A model generated the notes under the pieces. The model saw only the letters and a list, made by a program, of their open reading frames with translations. It had not been told where the DNA came from and searched no databases. A DNA stretch of 64,000 bases from an uncultured Flavobacteriaceae bacterium (GTDB lineage Bacteria; Bacteroidota; Bacteroidia; Flavobacteriales; Flavobacteriaceae). Below, in pieces: positions 52,238 to 61,586 of this stretch. The number at the start of each line of letters is the position of its first letter. The first letter of the stretch is position 1. The position numbers and the translations under genes are program-made. The stretch is taken from NCBI GenBank assembly GCA_947501625.1, contig CANMWN010000001.1, positions 1 through 64,000 on the forward strand, in the 5' to 3' direction.

Positions 52238-52310
52238 GGTACCTTAGCTCAGTTGGTAGAGCAAAGGACTGAAAATCCTTGTGTCCCTGGTTCGATTCCT
52301 GGAGGTACCA
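52238..52310 (+). tRNA. tRNA-Phe (anticodon GAA)
   Basis: A 73-base cloverleaf: acceptor GGTACCT / AGGTACC, anticodon stem AAGGA/TCCTT around CTGAAAA, T-loop TTCGATT. The T-stem (CCTGG/CCTGG) contains one U-U mismatch. CCA is not encoded beyond the discriminator A. Confidence 0.96.
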
Positions 52311-52312
52311 CA

Positions 52313-52345
52313 AAAAAAGCCTAAACATTTCGTTTAGGCTTTTTT
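52313..52345. terminator. Bidirectional terminator, tRNA-Phe and leuB
   Basis: Stem AAAAGCCTAAAC / GTTTAGGCTTTT with loop ATTTC, A-run on the left and T-run on the right. Confidence 0.9.
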
Positions 52346-52364
52346 GTTTGTTCTACAATTAACA

Positions 52365-53480
52365 CTAAATAATAGTACTCTGCCCTAAATAAATATTTTG
52401 AAAGTTCATATCAGTATCTTGTTGATTTTGAACATAATCAGCAATGAAATCTCCAGCAACTGTTGTAGAAAATGGCTTGTCAGAATTTATATCAACTGTC
52501 GTAATTTCCAACTCCAAAGATTTTTCTACTGCACGCTCAATAGCTTTTGCTTCTTCAACCAATCCTAAATGATTTAACAACATTGCAGCGGATAAAATTG
52601 ATGCCAAAGGGTTTGCAATTCCTTTGCCTTTCGCTTGAGGATATGAACCATGTATAGGTTCAAACAATGCGGTACTATCTCCTATTGATGCAGAAGCCAA
52701 TAAACCTATTGAGCCTCCTATAACACTCGCTTCATCAGAGATGATATCGCCAAACAAATTCTCAGTCAATATTACATCAAACTGTTTTGGATTTAGAATC
52801 AATTGCATAGCAGCGTTATCAACAAATAAAAACTCTAGTGACACATCTGGATATTGCTTTGCCAATTTCGTGACTGTTTTCCTCCACAATCTAGATGTTT
52901 CTAAAACATTTGCTTTATCAACCAATGTAACCTTAGAACTTCTTTTTCTTGCTTCTAAAAACGCTAAATGAGCAATTCTTTCTATCTCTTCTACAGAATA
53001 AGAACATCCGTCAAAAGCAACTTTGCCATCATCACTCAACTCTTTAATACCAAAATAAATTCCACCTGTTAATTCTCTAAAAATTGAAATATCAGTGCCA
53101 CTAATAATCTCTTTTTTAAGTGGAGACTTTTCTATTAATTTATCATAGGCTTTTACTGGTCTCACATTACAAAACAACCCTAATTCTTTACGCAATTTCA
53201 ACAAACCTTGCTCAGGTCTCACTTTTGCCGAAGGATCATTATCATACTTAGGATCACCTATAGCACCAAACAAAATTGCATCAGATCTTTTACACAATTC
53301 TAAAGTGTCATTTGGTAAAGGATTACCTGTTTCATCAATTGCACAAGCACCCATCAAACCTTCATCGTAAATAAATGTATGATTATAAACTACACCAACT
53401 GCATTCAACACTTTCTTTGCTTGCTCTGTTACTTCTGGTCCTATTCCATCTCCTGGAATTACTGCTATATTATACTTCAT
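52365..53480 (-). CDS. leuB: 3-isopropylmalate dehydrogenase
   Basis: Oxidative decarboxylation in leucine synthesis. 371 residues: AVIPGDGIGPEV, FGAIGDPKYD, FRELTGGIYFG, the metal-binding LTENLFGDIISDEAS and EPIHGSYPQAKGKGIANPLA. Last gene of leuACDB; gap to leuD is three bases. Confidence 0.96.
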   Translation of the reverse strand: MKYNIAVIPGDGIGPEVTEQAKKVLNAVGVVYNHTFIYDEGLMGACAIDETGNPLPNDTLELCKRSDAILFGAIGDPKYDNDPSAKVRPEQGLLKLRKELGLFCNVRPVKAYDKLIEKSPLKKEIISGTDISIFRELTGGIYFGIKELSDDGKVAFDGCSYSVEEIERIAHLAFLEARKRSSKVTLVDKANVLETSRLWRKTVTKLAKQYPDVSLEFLFVDNAAMQLILNPKQFDVILTENLFGDIISDEASVIGGSIGLLASASIGDSTALFEPIHGSYPQAKGKGIANPLASILSAAMLLNHLGLVEEAKAIERAVEKSLELEITTVDINSDKPFSTTVAGDFIADYVQNQQDTDMNFQNIYLGQSTII

Positions 53481-53483
53481 AGG

Positions 53484-54065
53484 TTAATAATTTTCTGCTT
53501 CAAAAGCAGTTATTTTCTCTTTTTTACTTATTAAAAAATCAATGTCATCATAGCCATTAATCATACATAATTTTTTATACGGATCAATCTCAAATGCTGC
53601 TTTTCCAATTTCTGAACTTATGAATTGATTTTCTAAATCAATAGTAACTCTTGTCTTAGGATTAGTTTGAATAAGATTCAATAATGATTTCAAATATTCT
53701 TCAGAAACCTGAACTGGCAACAATCCATTATTTAAAGCATTGCCCTTAAAAATATCAGCAAAAAAACTACTTACAATAACTTTAAATCCATATCCTACCA
53801 ATGCCCATGCTGCATGTTCTCTACTAGAACCACAACCAAAGTTATCTCCTGCAACCAAGATTGAGCCTTTAAACCTCTCGTCATTTAATACAAAATCTTG
53901 ATTGACAGTTCCATCTTTATGAAAACGCCAGTCTCTAAATACATTATCACCAAATCCTTTTTTATCCGTTGCTTTTAAAAAACGAGCAGGAATTATCTGA
54001 TCTGTATCAATATTTTCTGTCGATAATGGAATAGCAGTATCTACTAGTTTTACAAATTTCTCCAT
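53484..54065 (-). CDS. leuD: 3-isopropylmalate dehydratase small subunit
   Basis: 193 residues with [17 protein letters not shown] and the swivelling-domain [25 protein letters not shown]. Partner of LeuC in the isomeration step. Overlaps leuC by one base (TAATG). Confidence 0.96.
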   Translation of the reverse strand: MEKFVKLVDTAIPLSTENIDTDQIIPARFLKATDKKGFGDNVFRDWRFHKDGTVNQDFVLNDERFKGSILVAGDNFGCGSSREHAAWALVGYGFKVIVSSFFADIFKGNALNNGLLPVQVSEEYLKSLLNLIQTNPKTRVTIDLENQFISSEIGKAAFEIDPYKKLCMINGYDDIDFLISKKEKITAFEAENY

Positions 54066-55447
54066 TAATTTAGATTTTTAGTAATATCAATAATTTTACC
54101 TTCAACTGCTGTTGCAGCAGCCATTAATGGGCTTGCCAAAATTGTCCTAGCACCTTGTCCTTGACGACCTTCAAAATTTCTATTAGAAGTAGAAACACAA
54201 TATTCCCCTTCTGGTATTTTATCATCATTCATAGCCAAACAAGCAGAACATCCTGGTTCACGTAATTCAAATCCAGCACTTTCAAAAATAGTCTGTAATC
54301 CTTCCTCTTGAATTTGTTTTGCTACTTTTTGAGATCCTGGAACCAACCAAGCATTCACATTTTGTGCTTTTTGTTTTCCTTGAATATAGTTAGCAGCTAC
54401 TCTAAAATCCTCTATTCTAGAATTTGTGCAACTTCCAATAAACACATAATTTATTTGTTTGTCAATAAGACTTTCTCCTTTTTTGAAATTCATATAATTC
54501 AATGACTTTTCGAAAGACTCACTATTTTCAGAAGGAATATTTTCAGTAACATTAATACCCATTCCTGGATTTGTACCATAGGTAAGCATCGGCTTTATAT
54601 CTATTGCATCAAAAGAATACTCTTTATCAAAAACAGCATCATTATCTGTAACCAAAGTTTTCCAGTAAGCAACTTTTTCATCAAAATCATCTCCTTTTGG
54701 CGCAAACTCCTTTCCATTAACATATTCAAAGGTAGTTTCATCAGGAGCAATCATTCCGCCTCTTGCACCCATTTCAATACTCATATTGCAAACGGTCATT
54801 CTACCTTCCATAGACATTTCCTCAAATACATTTCCAGCATATTCACAAAAATATCCTGTTCCTGAATTTGTCCCTAATTTTGAGATAATATAAAGTATCA
54901 CATCTTTTGGCAAAACTCCTTTATTTAGTTTTCCATTAACGTTTACTCGCATTTTCTTGGGCTTCCGCAATAATAAACATTGACTTGCAAATACTTGTGC
55001 AACTTGACTAGTTCCAATACCAAAGGCAATAGTTCCAAAAGCGCCATGTGTTGATGTGTGTGAGTCACCACAAACCATTGTCATTCCTGGCTGCGTAATT
55101 CCCAATTCAGGAGCAATCACATGTACAATTCCATTGTTCTCATGTCCTAAACCATAAAGTGTAATATTATTCTTTTCACAATTAGCAGTTAATTGCTCTA
55201 ATTGTTTTCTTGACAATTCATCTTTGATTGGTAAATGCTGGTTTATAGTAGGTGTATTATGATCGGCTGTAGCAACAATTTTATCAGGTCTTGCAATAGG
55301 AATATTTCGCTCTTCCAATTCAGCAAATGCCTGTGGACTTGTTACTTCATGAATTAAATGCTTATCGATATATAAGATTTGTGGACCATTTTCAATAGTA
55401 TCCACAACATGCGCATCCCAAACTTTATCAAACAATGTTTTTCTCAT
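54065..55447 (-). CDS. leuC: 3-isopropylmalate dehydratase large subunit
   Basis: 460 residues, aconitase family. The three Fe-S-ligand cysteines are visible: [27 protein letters not shown] and [23 protein letters not shown] follows. Overlaps leuA and leuD by one base each. Confidence 0.96.
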   Translation of the reverse strand: MRKTLFDKVWDAHVVDTIENGPQILYIDKHLIHEVTSPQAFAELEERNIPIARPDKIVATADHNTPTINQHLPIKDELSRKQLEQLTANCEKNNITLYGLGHENNGIVHVIAPELGITQPGMTMVCGDSHTSTHGAFGTIAFGIGTSQVAQVFASQCLLLRKPKKMRVNVNGKLNKGVLPKDVILYIISKLGTNSGTGYFCEYAGNVFEEMSMEGRMTVCNMSIEMGARGGMIAPDETTFEYVNGKEFAPKGDDFDEKVAYWKTLVTDNDAVFDKEYSFDAIDIKPMLTYGTNPGMGINVTENIPSENSESFEKSLNYMNFKKGESLIDKQINYVFIGSCTNSRIEDFRVAANYIQGKQKAQNVNAWLVPGSQKVAKQIQEEGLQTIFESAGFELREPGCSACLAMNDDKIPEGEYCVSTSNRNFEGRQGQGARTILASPLMAAATAVEGKIIDITKNLN

Positions 55448-56622
55448 TATGCCATTGCTATTTTTGAATATTTATTTACATCTTTCATAATAAAATGTAA
55501 ATCATCGTCTTTTACTTCTTTTAATTTATCGGCAAACTTTAAAAATATTTGATAGGCTTTATCTAACTGTATTTTTGTTAATTCGTATCCAATATTTTTT
55601 GCTCTGTATGCCAATGCTGCTCTACCACTTCTAGCGGTTAATACAATTGAACTTTTATCAACACCAACATCAGCAGGATCCATAATTTCATAAGTTTCGC
55701 GATTCTTTATCACTCCATCTTGATGAATACCTGAACTATGCGCAAATGCGTTTGCACCAACAATTGCCTTGTTTGGCTGAACTGGCATTCCCATTTTCTC
55801 TCTCACCATCATACTTGTATCATATAATAATTTCGTGTTGATATCCGTATCTAAATTTAAATATGGATGTTGCTTTAAAATCATTACTACCTCTTCTAAT
55901 GCGGTATTTCCTGCTCTCTCTCCAATACCATTAATTGTACACTCAATTTGACGTGCTCCATTAATGACACCAGAAATAGAATTAGCGGTAGCCATTCCTA
56001 AATCATTGTGGCAATGACAAGAAAGAATTACTTCCTCAATTCCTTTCACATTATCTCTAAGATATTTCATTTTTGCTCCATACTCTTCTGGCAAACAATA
56101 ACCTGTAGTATCTGGAATGTTTAATACTGTTGCACCAGATTTAATAACCTCTTCACACACTTTGGCTAAAAAAGCATTATCAGTTCTTCCTGCATCTTCT
56201 GCATAAAACTCAACATCATCTACAAAATTTTTAGCATAACTTACTGCCTCCTTTGCTCTTCTTATTACTTCATCTTGTGAAGAATTAAACTTAAATTTTA
56301 TATGCGAATCACTTGTTCCAATTCCAGTATGGATTCTTGGCATTCTTGCAAATTTCAATGCTTCAGCAGCAACTTCTATGTCTTTTTTAACTGCTCTGGT
56401 TAAACCACAAACTGTAGCGTTTTTTACTATTTTAGAAATTTCGGACACCGAATTAAAATCTCCTGGGCTTGAAATTGGGAAACCCGCTTCAATGACATTA
56501 ACACCTAATAAATCTAAGCGTTCGGCAATTATTAATTTCTGATTTGTATCTAATTTACATCCTGGAACTTGCTCACCATCTCTTAAAGTAGTATCGAAGA
56601 TTTGAACTTTATCGTTTTGCAT
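55447..56622 (-). CDS. leuA: 2-isopropylmalate synthase, short form
   Basis: 391 residues: catalytic TIM barrel with [43 protein letters not shown], and the subdomain [10 protein letters not shown]. It ends soon after the barrel subdomains, without the roughly 120-residue allosteric leucine-binding domain of full-length LeuA (about 510-530). It could thus escape end-product inhibition, or be controlled only by transcription. First gene of the operon. A homocitrate or citramalate synthase is excluded by the leuCDB context. Confidence 0.92.
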   Translation of the reverse strand: MQNDKVQIFDTTLRDGEQVPGCKLDTNQKLIIAERLDLLGVNVIEAGFPISSPGDFNSVSEISKIVKNATVCGLTRAVKKDIEVAAEALKFARMPRIHTGIGTSDSHIKFKFNSSQDEVIRRAKEAVSYAKNFVDDVEFYAEDAGRTDNAFLAKVCEEVIKSGATVLNIPDTTGYCLPEEYGAKMKYLRDNVKGIEEVILSCHCHNDLGMATANSISGVINGARQIECTINGIGERAGNTALEEVVMILKQHPYLNLDTDINTKLLYDTSMMVREKMGMPVQPNKAIVGANAFAHSSGIHQDGVIKNRETYEIMDPADVGVDKSSIVLTARSGRAALAYRAKNIGYELTKIQLDKAYQIFLKFADKLKEVKDDDLHFIMKDVNKYSKIAMA

Positions 56623-56650
56623 ATATAAAAATGATTGTATAATTATAAAA

Positions 56651-56688
56651 CAAATGTATATATTGGCAATTCTAAGAAGGTAATTCTT
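56651..56688 (-). promoter_or_regulatory. leuACDB promoter with a possible operator
   Basis: TACATTTG (minus strand, 56651-56658) lies 28 bases before leuA. A perfect palindrome TTCTAAGAA (56670-56678) and a further TTCTTAA (56684-56690) occupy the -33 area, where a repressor or activator might bind. Confidence 0.45.
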
Positions 56689-56752
56689 AAAATATCCTTT
56701 ACGAAACTTAATCGTATTAAATAAGATTCAAATAATTGAATATTAGTGCTTT

Positions 56753-58312
56753 ATGAATAAATATATTACAGCGTCCAACCAACAAAACGATGCTTTATTT
56801 GTTTTAATTAAATCTTTAACAAAATCAGAGAAGCGTCAATTTAATTTATATGTTGGTCGGCTTGATGGTAATATGGATGCAAAATTTTTTGCTTTATTCA
56901 AATTTCTTGATAAACAAAAAAAATACAATGAAAAGGAAATTTTAAAAAATGGAATTGTAAGTAAGCAGCAATTATCAAATTTAAAAGCACATTTATATAG
57001 ACAGATATTAATTAGTTTACGATTAAGTCCTGCACATAAAAACATAAGAATTCAAATAAGAGAACAATTAGATTTTGCAACTGTTTTATACCAAAAAGGT
57101 TTATATAAACAAAGTTTAAAATTACTTGAAAAAGCAAAGAACAATGCACTTGATAATGAAGAGAAAAACATTGCTTACGAAATTGTAGAATTAGAAAAAG
57201 TTGTTGAAAGTCAATATATTACTCGAAGCATTGACACTAGAGCAGATGAACTATCTATACAAGCAAAAAACCTAAGTCAACTAAATGTTTTGACAAGTAA
57301 ATTGTCAAATTTATCATTGCAACTCTATGGAATTTTATTAAAAACTGGCTATGCAAGAAATGATTCAGAATTAGAAAAAATCAATTCCTACTTCAATGGC
57401 AGGTTACCTAAATATAAATTTCAAGAATTAGGATTTAGAGAAAAACTGTGGCTATATAAAGCACATTTATGGCACAGTATATTGACTCAAAACTTTGTAC
57501 AGAGTTATAAATATGCCAACAAATGGGTAGAACTCTTTAAAACCAATCCAAAAAATATAAGTGTTCATCCAGTATTTTATTTGAAAGGAAAAAATTACCT
57601 TTTAGAAAGTTTGTTTTTTGTAAAACACATATCTAAATTCAAAGAAGTATTAACCTCATTTGAAAAAGAAATTGAATCAAATTCAATTACGAAAAACAAC
57701 AATACTGAAATATTAATTTTCCAATATTTATATGCCAATAAATTACACTTTCATTTTTTGGAAGGCTCTTTTGAAGAGGGTGAATATTTAGTGAACATTA
57801 TTGAAGACAAAATCAAGTTATATCAATCGAGACTAGATAATCATCATATTGTAATACTGTATTATAAAATTGCTTGCTTGTATTTTGGAATGAGTAAAAA
57901 CAAAGAATGCATTCACTATTTGAGTAAAATAATCAATTCAAAAAAATTACACGTTGCTGAAGATTTACAATGCTTTGCAAGAATTTTAAGTTTGATTTCC
58001 CACTATGAAAGCGGTCTTGATTATCACTTAGAAAGGCAATTCAAAGACACTTATCGATTCTTATTGAAAATGGAGAATTTACAGGCTGTTCAAAAAGTAT
58101 TTTTGGAGTCTATCAAAAAATTGAGTGATGTGTATCCACATGAAATAAAAAAGGAATTCAAGAAAATTCACTCAAAACTCAAAGTGTTTGAAGATCATCC
58201 GTATGAAAAAAGAGCCTTTTTATATTTAGATATTCTCTCTTGGCTTGAAAGTAAAATTGAGAACAAAACTGTTGCTCAAATTATTACTGAAAAATCAAAA
58301 GATTTTTACTAA
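56753..58312 (+). CDS. Helical-repeat protein, unknown function
   Basis: 519 residues, no signal peptide, no membrane helix. Opens with LFVLIKSLTKSEKRQFNLYVGR and continues in helical hairpins resembling degenerate TPRs (LDFATVLYQKGLYKQSLKLLEKAKNNAL, IACLYFGMSKNKECIHYLSKII). Known as a conserved hypothetical in Flavobacteriia, probably a protein-binding scaffold. Divergent from leuA. Confidence 0.7.
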   Translation: MNKYITASNQQNDALFVLIKSLTKSEKRQFNLYVGRLDGNMDAKFFALFKFLDKQKKYNEKEILKNGIVSKQQLSNLKAHLYRQILISLRLSPAHKNIRIQIREQLDFATVLYQKGLYKQSLKLLEKAKNNALDNEEKNIAYEIVELEKVVESQYITRSIDTRADELSIQAKNLSQLNVLTSKLSNLSLQLYGILLKTGYARNDSELEKINSYFNGRLPKYKFQELGFREKLWLYKAHLWHSILTQNFVQSYKYANKWVELFKTNPKNISVHPVFYLKGKNYLLESLFFVKHISKFKEVLTSFEKEIESNSITKNNNTEILIFQYLYANKLHFHFLEGSFEEGEYLVNIIEDKIKLYQSRLDNHHIVILYYKIACLYFGMSKNKECIHYLSKIINSKKLHVAEDLQCFARILSLISHYESGLDYHLERQFKDTYRFLLKMENLQAVQKVFLESIKKLSDVYPHEIKKEFKKIHSKLKVFEDHPYEKRAFLYLDILSWLESKIENKTVAQIITEKSKDFY

Positions 58313-58339
58313 ATAGTTCTCGACATATTAATTTAAAAT

Positions 58340-58408
58340 GAGATTTCTCGACTACGCTCGAAATGACAATTTAGTTTATTCTGTCATTCTAAACATAGTG
58401 AAGAATCT
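58340..58408. repeat. Intergenic palindromic repeat (copy 5)
   Basis: GAGATTTCTCGACTACGCTC...AAATGAC (58340-58367), then GTCATTCTAAACATAGTGAA...GAATCT (58383-58408). The second unit matches the left arm of copy 1, and the first resembles the partial unit at 27096-27129. Confidence 0.7.
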
Positions 58409-58416
58409 AAAAGGCA

Positions 58417-59298
58417 TTAAATCATATTCAGGTTAATCACTTCTTGATTGGTCAATGGTCTATAATGACCTCTTGGCAAATTTTTCTTGGTAAGACCTGC
58501 AAAAATAACTCTATCTAATTTGATAACCGTATAACCAAAGTGATCAAAAATCTTACGAACAATTCTATTTCTTCCTGAGTGAATTTGAATACCAACTTCT
58601 GTTTTTGGTTGTCCGTCGATATACGAAATAGCATCTACAAATACCATTTTACCTTCCAATACAAAGTTCGCTCCGATTTTTTCTAAATCTTTTAGACTAA
58701 GCTTCTTGTCTAAGGTTGCATGGTATAATTTCTTAACATTATGTTTAGGATGTGTTAGTTTTTTAGCCAATTCACCATCATTGGTAAACAACAATAAACC
58801 TGTGGTATTTCTATCCAACCTACCTACAGGATAAATGCGTTCTTTAGTTGCATTATCAATTATATCCATCACAGTTCTGCGACCTCTATCGTCATCCATT
58901 GTGGTGATATAATTCTTTGGTTTGTTCAACAAAACATAACGTTTAGTCTCCATTGACAATGGTTGACCATCAAAACGAACCACATCGTTAGGTTGCACTT
59001 TGTAACCCATCTCAGTGATAATTTTACCATTCACACTTGCGTTACCAGCAGCAATATATACGTCTGCCTCTCTACGAGAGCATATACCTGCATTGGCGAT
59101 ATATTTATTTAAGCGAATTCCTCCTTCATCGTTTGATTTCTTAGGAGTGTCACTCGATTTTTTCTTAAAGTTTTTGACGTTTTGAGGATTCACACGAAAG
59201 TTCTTCGTTTTCATGTTTGGATAATCCTTCTTTTTTGAAGTGTTCTTGTTGTCTTTTTTAGCGTGTCGTCCTCTCGACGAGTTTTGTTTTGCTGCCAT
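58417..59298 (-). CDS. rluB: rRNA pseudouridine synthase, RluB/RsuA family
   Basis: 293 residues. A basic, low-complexity N-terminal extension (about 1-58) precedes the S4 domain (RLNKYIANAGICSRREADVYI) and the catalytic domain with the Asp of VGRLDRNTTGLLLFT, and GRNRIVRKIFDHFGY. Likely modifies 23S rRNA helix 89, as RluB, but the sequence alone cannot separate RluB from RluE/F. Promoter at 59313-59320. Confidence 0.9.
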   Translation of the reverse strand: MAAKQNSSRGRHAKKDNKNTSKKKDYPNMKTKNFRVNPQNVKNFKKKSSDTPKKSNDEGGIRLNKYIANAGICSRREADVYIAAGNASVNGKIITEMGYKVQPNDVVRFDGQPLSMETKRYVLLNKPKNYITTMDDDRGRRTVMDIIDNATKERIYPVGRLDRNTTGLLLFTNDGELAKKLTHPKHNVKKLYHATLDKKLSLKDLEKIGANFVLEGKMVFVDAISYIDGQPKTEVGIQIHSGRNRIVRKIFDHFGYTVIKLDRVIFAGLTKKNLPRGHYRPLTNQEVINLNMI

Positions 59299-59312
59299 TA
59301 TAAAAATTTTTG

Positions 59313-59320
59313 CAAAGATA
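59313..59320 (-). promoter_or_regulatory. rluB promoter -7 element
   Basis: TATCTTTG on the minus strand, 14 bases before the start codon at 59298. Confidence 0.5.
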
Positions 59321-59413
59321 AGGCTAATTTTATTTGAATGACTCTATTTTCTTCAAAAATGAAGATAATAGATAACGTACAGATAAATATCAATGATATC
59401 AAACTTTAATTTA

Positions 59414-59770
59414 CTAATTCCCTCCAATTGGTATTAAAGGATGTACCTCAATTTTAGTAGGTATATCATTAAAAATTGGGTTTTCTTTTGCAATGCTAAC
59501 TGCTTGGTCTATATCTTTTGCAATGATATGGAAAAACCCTGCAACTACTTCCTTTGTTTCATTAAAAGGTTCATCTTTAAGTGTTCCGTTACTTTCTGTA
59601 AGAATTCTACTGCCTGATTTTTCAATAGGGTTTGCCCCTTTTAATACGCCTTGCTTCACGAGGTTTCCTATATAGGCACCTCCATGCTCCATGTGTTTTT
59701 GCAATTGTTCCGGTGAAAGGTCTGTCCAAACGCTTCCTTTTGTTTTAATGATTAATAGATAGTCTTTCAT
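59414..59770 (-). CDS. YciI-family protein
   Basis: 118 residues with the YCII-related dimeric alpha-beta fold: LLIIKTKGSVWTDLSPEQLQKHMEHGGAYIGNLVKQGVLKGA and GFFHIIAKDIDQAVSIAKENPI. In the family a His-Asp pair may be catalytic; activity unproven. Ten bases after the NTF2-like gene, likely cotranscribed. Confidence 0.82.
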   Translation of the reverse strand: MKDYLLIIKTKGSVWTDLSPEQLQKHMEHGGAYIGNLVKQGVLKGANPIEKSGSRILTESNGTLKDEPFNETKEVVAGFFHIIAKDIDQAVSIAKENPIFNDIPTKIEVHPLIPIGGN

Positions 59771-59780
59771 ATTTGTTGTT

Positions 59781-60128
59781 TTAGATTAAAAAATGTTTTG
59801 GGTCACAAATCAATAGCATTTTTGAAATTTCACCATCTTCAACCTCATACCATTCTGTTGCTGGAACAATACTTTTGTTAGGTAGTAAAAAATCATATTG
59901 GGCTACAACTGTAGTAGCTTCACAAACCAATTTATGAATAGTAGCATTCATCTCTATTTCTTCGCCAAAGTGTTTTAGTTTTGCTATAAATTCTTCAGAA
60001 CTGTTGGCTTCCATTAAAGGGCCATTGAAACTAAAGTCATCTGTTAAAAGCGGCTTTAATATTATTGGATTAAATTTCTCACCAAAGAAAATATCCAGGT
60101 AATTTTGTACGACTTGTTTTGGGTTCAT
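59781..60128 (-). CDS. NTF2/SnoaL-like protein
   Basis: 115 residues with the NTF2-like cone fold: PKQVVQNYLDIFFGEKFNPIILKPLLTDDFSFNGPL, FIAKLKHFGEEI and TEWYEVEDGEISKMLLICDP. Possibly an enzyme or ligand-binding protein; no residues fix the role. Paired with the YciI gene. Confidence 0.78.
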   Translation of the reverse strand: MNPKQVVQNYLDIFFGEKFNPIILKPLLTDDFSFNGPLMEANSSEEFIAKLKHFGEEIEMNATIHKLVCEATTVVAQYDFLLPNKSIVPATEWYEVEDGEISKMLLICDPKHFLI

Positions 60129-60306
60129 CTTTTTAGAAATTATATTCTGGTAACTATGTGTTGTAAATATGGCAACAAATTGAGATACTTATAAAAAAAA
60201 TAGGTGCCATAATTTATTTTGGTACTTATAAAATTTCATTCGTTAAATATATTTTTGAAATCTGATATAATTTTGAATTTAAAAGAAGTCTAAATAAAAC
60301 TTGCGA

Positions 60307-61491
60307 TTAATTAGATAATTGTATGATTAATTCTACAAAATCTCTAAAAAAATCGGTTTGGTAATTAAAGCCTTCATGGTCGGCACATCGTACTGCAACA
60401 ACATTTTTTTCTGGAATAATGACTAAATAATTTCCTCTGAAACCATCAGCATAATACGCAACAATGTCATTGCTGTATATTCGTTTGCTTGACAACAAAT
60501 CCCTGCCCAAATTTTCATTTAGAGTCTTGCTCCATTGGTCACCAAACAATTGCTGCAAATCGTTAAAATAATCATATTTGGTTTCATAGAGTTTATTCTT
60601 TAAAGGTTTCATTTTCTTAAGAAAAGATGTATTGACATTGGCATTTTTCCAAGTTTTCCAAATACTATCATCTATAATACGTTTCTCAAAAACAGGCTTT
60701 CGCCACCAAAGCAATCCAAATCTTGGGTCGAATTTTTGACCTTGTTTAAAGGATTCTTCAATCCACGATTCGCTAATAATTCGCGTACCATTGTAAATGC
60801 CTTTGTTTAAGAGCAATTCACCAAACTTTACAAGGTCTGATGCCTTAATGTAAAATGCACCATGAGTTGTTGGGTTTCCTTCTTCATCTTGTACCCAATT
60901 GTAATCTGCGATGTCCATTGGCTTGTAGAATTCATCCACAAAAAAATGGTCAAAACGTTTTCCAGATGCTTTTTCGACGATGCCACCTAATAAAGCAACT
61001 GCCTTATTGTTATAATCGAATTTTTCTCCAGGACTATTTGAAAGTTCGGCAGCAAGTGCCAACTCAATTACATTTTTTACTTTGTAATTGGGTGCTGGCT
61101 CTAATTCAATACTTGCATTTTGATAATTTTGAATACCAGACGTATGATTTAAGAGCATGCGAATGGTTACATCCTTTTTTCTGCCTTGCTTCCATTCTGA
61201 AAATAAGGTGTAAACCGGTTGGTCCAATGAATCTAATTGCTTGTTGCCTATGAGTTTCCCAATGGCAAGATTAACTAAAGATTTTCCTGCTGAAGCTATG
61301 TAAATAGGCTTGTCTTCTTTTCCGAAAAAATCTTTATAAATGGTTTTACCATCTTTAATAATGATTAAGGCATCAGAGTGGGTTTCTTTTGCTTTTGTTT
61401 TAATTTCGTTTAGAATATTCTCATTTATATCTTGAGAAAAAGTAGTATTAGAATAGGTGATTAAAAATAAACTTAAAATAAGTGTGCGCAT
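60307..61491 (-). CDS. Exported serine hydrolase (class C beta-lactamase-like)
   Basis: 394 residues with a signal peptide (about 1-19, ending TFSQ). S67-A-G-K70 is the SxxK nucleophile motif and FDYNNKAVALLGG carries the YxN motif. A KTG-type third motif is not obvious; the segment YADGFRGNYLVIIPEKN takes its place. More likely an esterase or D-Ala peptidase relative than a true beta-lactamase. Promoter at 61521-61528. Confidence 0.85.
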   Translation of the reverse strand: MRTLILSLFLITYSNTTFSQDINENILNEIKTKAKETHSDALIIIKDGKTIYKDFFGKEDKPIYIASAGKSLVNLAIGKLIGNKQLDSLDQPVYTLFSEWKQGRKKDVTIRMLLNHTSGIQNYQNASIELEPAPNYKVKNVIELALAAELSNSPGEKFDYNNKAVALLGGIVEKASGKRFDHFFVDEFYKPMDIADYNWVQDEEGNPTTHGAFYIKASDLVKFGELLLNKGIYNGTRIISESWIEESFKQGQKFDPRFGLLWWRKPVFEKRIIDDSIWKTWKNANVNTSFLKKMKPLKNKLYETKYDYFNDLQQLFGDQWSKTLNENLGRDLLSSKRIYSNDIVAYYADGFRGNYLVIIPEKNVVAVRCADHEGFNYQTDFFRDFVELIIQLSN

Positions 61492-61520
61492 AGGTTTTGT
61501 GATTGACTATTTTTAAATCA

Positions 61521-61528
61521 CAAATCTA
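61521..61528 (-). promoter_or_regulatory. -7 element of the serine hydrolase gene
   Basis: TAGATTTG on the minus strand, 29 bases before the start codon at 61491. Confidence 0.45.
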
Positions 61529-61586
61529 TTATCACTAATCATCTTTATAAAATTTTAAACATTACACAAGATACAGTGCAATGTAT

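Noticed and set aside
52238-52310. U-U mismatch in the tRNA-Phe T-stem as a sign of decay
   Set aside because: All other stems and key bases are intact and a full promoter and terminator flank it; a single mismatch is compatible with function.
60855-61253. 132-codon open frame opposite the serine hydrolase gene
   Set aside because: Antisense shadow of a well-supported gene; its Cys/His/Leu-rich translation resembles no family and it has no promoter.
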